Source: an uncultured Clostridia bacterium (GTDB lineage: Bacteria > Bacillota > Clostridia > Christensenellales > Borkfalkiaceae). From it: DNA of 6,753 bases. The stretch covers positions 1 through 6,753 of the forward strand of contig CALVPW010000101.1 of assembly GCA_944354085.1 (NCBI GenBank). Reading direction: 5' to 3'. The first letter of the stretch is position 1, and each line of letters opens with the position of its first letter. Positions 5,267 to 6,753 of this stretch are shown here, one piece after another. A program made the position numbers and the translations under genes. The notes below the pieces were generated by a model, which ran no database searches, was not told the origin of the DNA, and worked only from the letters and a program-made list of their open reading frames with translations.

Positions 5267-6652
5267 TTATTTCGTTTCGTCTTCGGACATGGTGCCATCG
5301 TTTTGCCTCTCGTTGGCAGGCATGTCCTGCGTCATAGAGCCGTCGGGACATGCTTCCGCTTCGCAGGATGCCGCGATCGCCGCGTCCTCTTCGGCTTGTT
5401 TTGCGAGGAAGGGACGGTTGACGCGCGCCGCCGCGACGAACACCGCGATGCCCGCTGCGAACAGGCATACGATGGGGATGGCGCCGAGGTTGACGGAGTT
5501 CGTTGCATCGGTCACGATGCTCACGAGCAGCGTTCCCAAAAACGCCGCGCCTTTGCCGAAGATATCGAGGATGCCGAACAGGCAGCCCGATTGATCGGCG
5601 GGGATGATCTTGGCAAAATAGGAGCGGGAGAGCGCCTGCACGCCGCCCTGGAAGAGCCCCACGGCGGTCGCCAGCATCCAGAACTGCCAGACCTGCGTCA
5701 TGAACACGGCAAACAGCCCGATGCAGGTATAGGCGACGATACATACGAGGATCAAAAGATCGTTGCGCACCTTTTTGGTGAGTTTTCCAAAGAGGATGGC
5801 GGAGGGGAAGGCGACGATCTGCGTCAAAAGGAGCGCCAAAAGCAGGTTTGTCGTATCGAATCCGAGCGCGGTCCCGAACGACGTCGCCATATCGATGATG
5901 GTATACACGCCGTCGATGTACAAGAAGAAGGCGACGAGGAAGAGGATGATGCCCTTTTTGTTGGCGACGCTGCTCTTTTTGGAGAAGACCGAAAAGAGGC
6001 GCTTAAAGTTGTCGCGCACGGCGTGCGGGGTACGGGGCACGAAGTGCGTCTGACGGTAGGAGCGCGCAAGGGGGAGGGTGAACCCGAACCACCAGAGCGC
6101 GTTGATGGCGAGCGCGATGGGGATGGAGACGGAATAGGCAAGGTCAGTCAGCAGCACGACTGCGATGCTGATAAGGAAGGGCACGCAGCTGCCGATGTAT
6201 CCCCATGCGTAGCCCTTGGAAGAGACGTCGTCGGTGCGGTCGTGCGTGGTCACGTCCACGAGCATGGAGTCGTAAAAGACGAGGCTCGCCGAATAAAAGA
6301 TCTTTGTGAACACGAACACGATCAAAAAGACCAGCCACGGCATGGGGATGCCCAGCGCCGCGCAGCCGATGACGCCCGCCACAGCAAAGAACAAAAAGAT
6401 GGGGCGCTTATAGCCCGAAAAATCGCTCAGCGTGCCCAGCGTCGGACCGAGGACGGCAACGGCGAGCGTCACGATGCTCGCGGCGTATCCCCAATAGGCG
6501 GTCGCCGTCGTCGCGTCCACGCCGCCCTCTCCCGCCAGATAGTTGAAGTAGATGGGCATGATGGTGCTGATGAGCAGGGTGAACGCCGAATTGCCCACGT
6601 CGTACAAGATCCAGTTGCGTTCCAGCCTGCGGGCAGGGGACAATCGTTTCAT
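5267..6652 (-). CDS. MFS transporter, UMF1 / Atg22-like family
   Basis: An integral membrane protein of 461 residues with about 12 predicted transmembrane helices. The substrate is unknown. Family marks seen: WILYDVGNSAF (14-24) before helix 1; MFS motif A as GTLSDFSGYKRP (73-84); FYDSMLVDV (126-134); GYAWGYIGS (147-155) in the middle of the N-terminal half; AFFLYIDGVYTIIDMA (241-256) opening the C-terminal half; and GGVQALSRSYFAKIIP (336-351). Together these are characteristic of the UMF1 group, which shares a fold with fungal Atg22 vacuolar amino-acid effluxers; amino-acid export is only a guess. Residues 413-461 form a hydrophilic, acidic, probably disordered cytoplasmic tail. The ATG at 6652 has AGGAG 5 nt upstream and overlaps the preceding gene by ATGA, so it is probably co-transcribed and coupled. 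Its stop abuts the shared terminator. Confidence 0.93.
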   Translation of the reverse strand: MKRLSPARRLERNWILYDVGNSAFTLLISTIMPIYFNYLAGEGGVDATTATAYWGYAASIVTLAVAVLGPTLGTLSDFSGYKRPIFLFFAVAGVIGCAALGIPMPWLVFLIVFVFTKIFYSASLVFYDSMLVDVTTHDRTDDVSSKGYAWGYIGSCVPFLISIAVVLLTDLAYSVSIPIALAINALWWFGFTLPLARSYRQTHFVPRTPHAVRDNFKRLFSVFSKKSSVANKKGIILFLVAFFLYIDGVYTIIDMATSFGTALGFDTTNLLLALLLTQIVAFPSAILFGKLTKKVRNDLLILVCIVAYTCIGLFAVFMTQVWQFWMLATAVGLFQGGVQALSRSYFAKIIPADQSGCLFGILDIFGKGAAFLGTLLVSIVTDATNSVNLGAIPIVCLFAAGIAVFVAAARVNRPFLAKQAEEDAAIAASCEAEACPDGSMTQDMPANERQNDGTMSEDETK

Positions 6653-6753
6653 ATCTTCTCCTCGCTTTCGAAATTGCTGTAAAATGCCTCGTGGAGCGGC
6701 GCGCCTTCCGAGAGGAACGCCCAAAGCGCGGGCAGCAGCGTGTTTGCCTTGTG
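6649..6753 (-). CDS. C-terminal end of an unidentified gene (partial)
   Basis: A reading frame enters from the right edge and ends with TGA at 6651-6649, overlapping the MFS start as ATGA. The visible 34 residues include TLLPALWAFLSEGAPLHEAF and end in NFESEEKI. I do not recognise a family. Support for it being real: mostly G/C third codon positions, sensible amino-acid composition, and the same stop/start overlap as both junctions of the serS operon. Against it: only 34 codons are visible, and the MFS frame is also open to the edge. If real, it is the upstream operon partner of the MFS gene. Confidence 0.6.
   Translation of the reverse strand, partial: HKANTLLPALWAFLSEGAPLHEAFYSNFESEEKI
6658..6662 (-). 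promoter_or_regulatory. Ribosome binding site of the MFS gene
   Basis: AGGAG on the minus strand, 5 nt before the ATG at 6652. It selects this start over the upstream in-frame TTG at 6724, which would add 24 residues of no MFS character and overlap the preceding gene. The site lies inside the last codons of that gene. Confidence 0.8.

Noticed and set aside
4059..5744. Minus-strand open frame (561 codons) across rsmF and the terminator
   Set aside because: It reads through the perfect terminator palindrome, overlaps two strongly supported genes and is Arg-rich shadow sequence.
4529..6682. Plus-strand open frame (717 codons), the longest in the window
   Set aside because: It crosses the terminator and lies antisense to the MFS gene. 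Its composition is Arg/His/Gly/Asp-rich with no domains. Such frames are common in GC-rich DNA.
6653..6724. Upstream start (TTG 6724) adding 24 residues to the MFS protein
   Set aside because: The AGGAG site belongs to ATG 6652, and the extra residues are Arg-rich and not typical of the family N-terminus.

Overview
The window looks like chromosomal DNA from a GC-rich member of the Bacillota, probably a Clostridia-like gut or anaerobe lineage. This rests on strong A/G-rich Shine-Dalgarno sites, sigma-A type promoters and ATGA gene overlaps. It also rests on protein types common in that group: a CtpE-like P-type ATPase, a UMF1-family MFS protein and a DEDDh exonuclease with a BRCT-like tail. 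The lineage is inferred from protein style only. No rRNA, tRNA, mobile element or CRISPR array was seen.

Layout. (1) Positions 1-1547, minus strand: the N-terminal 515 codons of a P-type cation ATPase, cut by the left edge. (2) Positions 1548-1705: a 158-bp divergent control region with two sigma-A promoters of very similar sequence pointing outward. (3) Positions 1706-5219, plus strand: a tight three-gene operon. It encodes seryl-tRNA synthetase (serS), a DEDDh 3'-5' exonuclease with a C-terminal BRCT-like domain, and an RsmF-type rRNA m5C methyltransferase. Both internal junctions are ATGA stop/start overlaps, so translation is probably coupled. (4) Positions 5218-5262: a perfect 22-bp-arm palindrome flanked by A and T runs, serving as a shared bidirectional terminator between convergent genes. 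(5) Positions 5267-6652, minus strand: a 461-residue UMF1/Atg22-like MFS transporter. Its start overlaps, again by ATGA, the end of an unidentified upstream gene (6649-6753) cut by the right edge.

How the genes relate. Two of the three operon genes serve translation (tRNA charging and 16S rRNA methylation). The exonuclease between them is the least expected member. Its position, fully coupled to serS and with almost no usable ribosome binding site of its own, makes it the most interesting guilt-by-association question here. The SerRS has an archaeal-like variant of the catalytic core. No T-box leader is present ahead of it, because the predicted promoter lies only about 25 nt from the start codon. 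Otherwise the window is ordinary housekeeping sequence, and I do not see a clearly novel multi-gene system.
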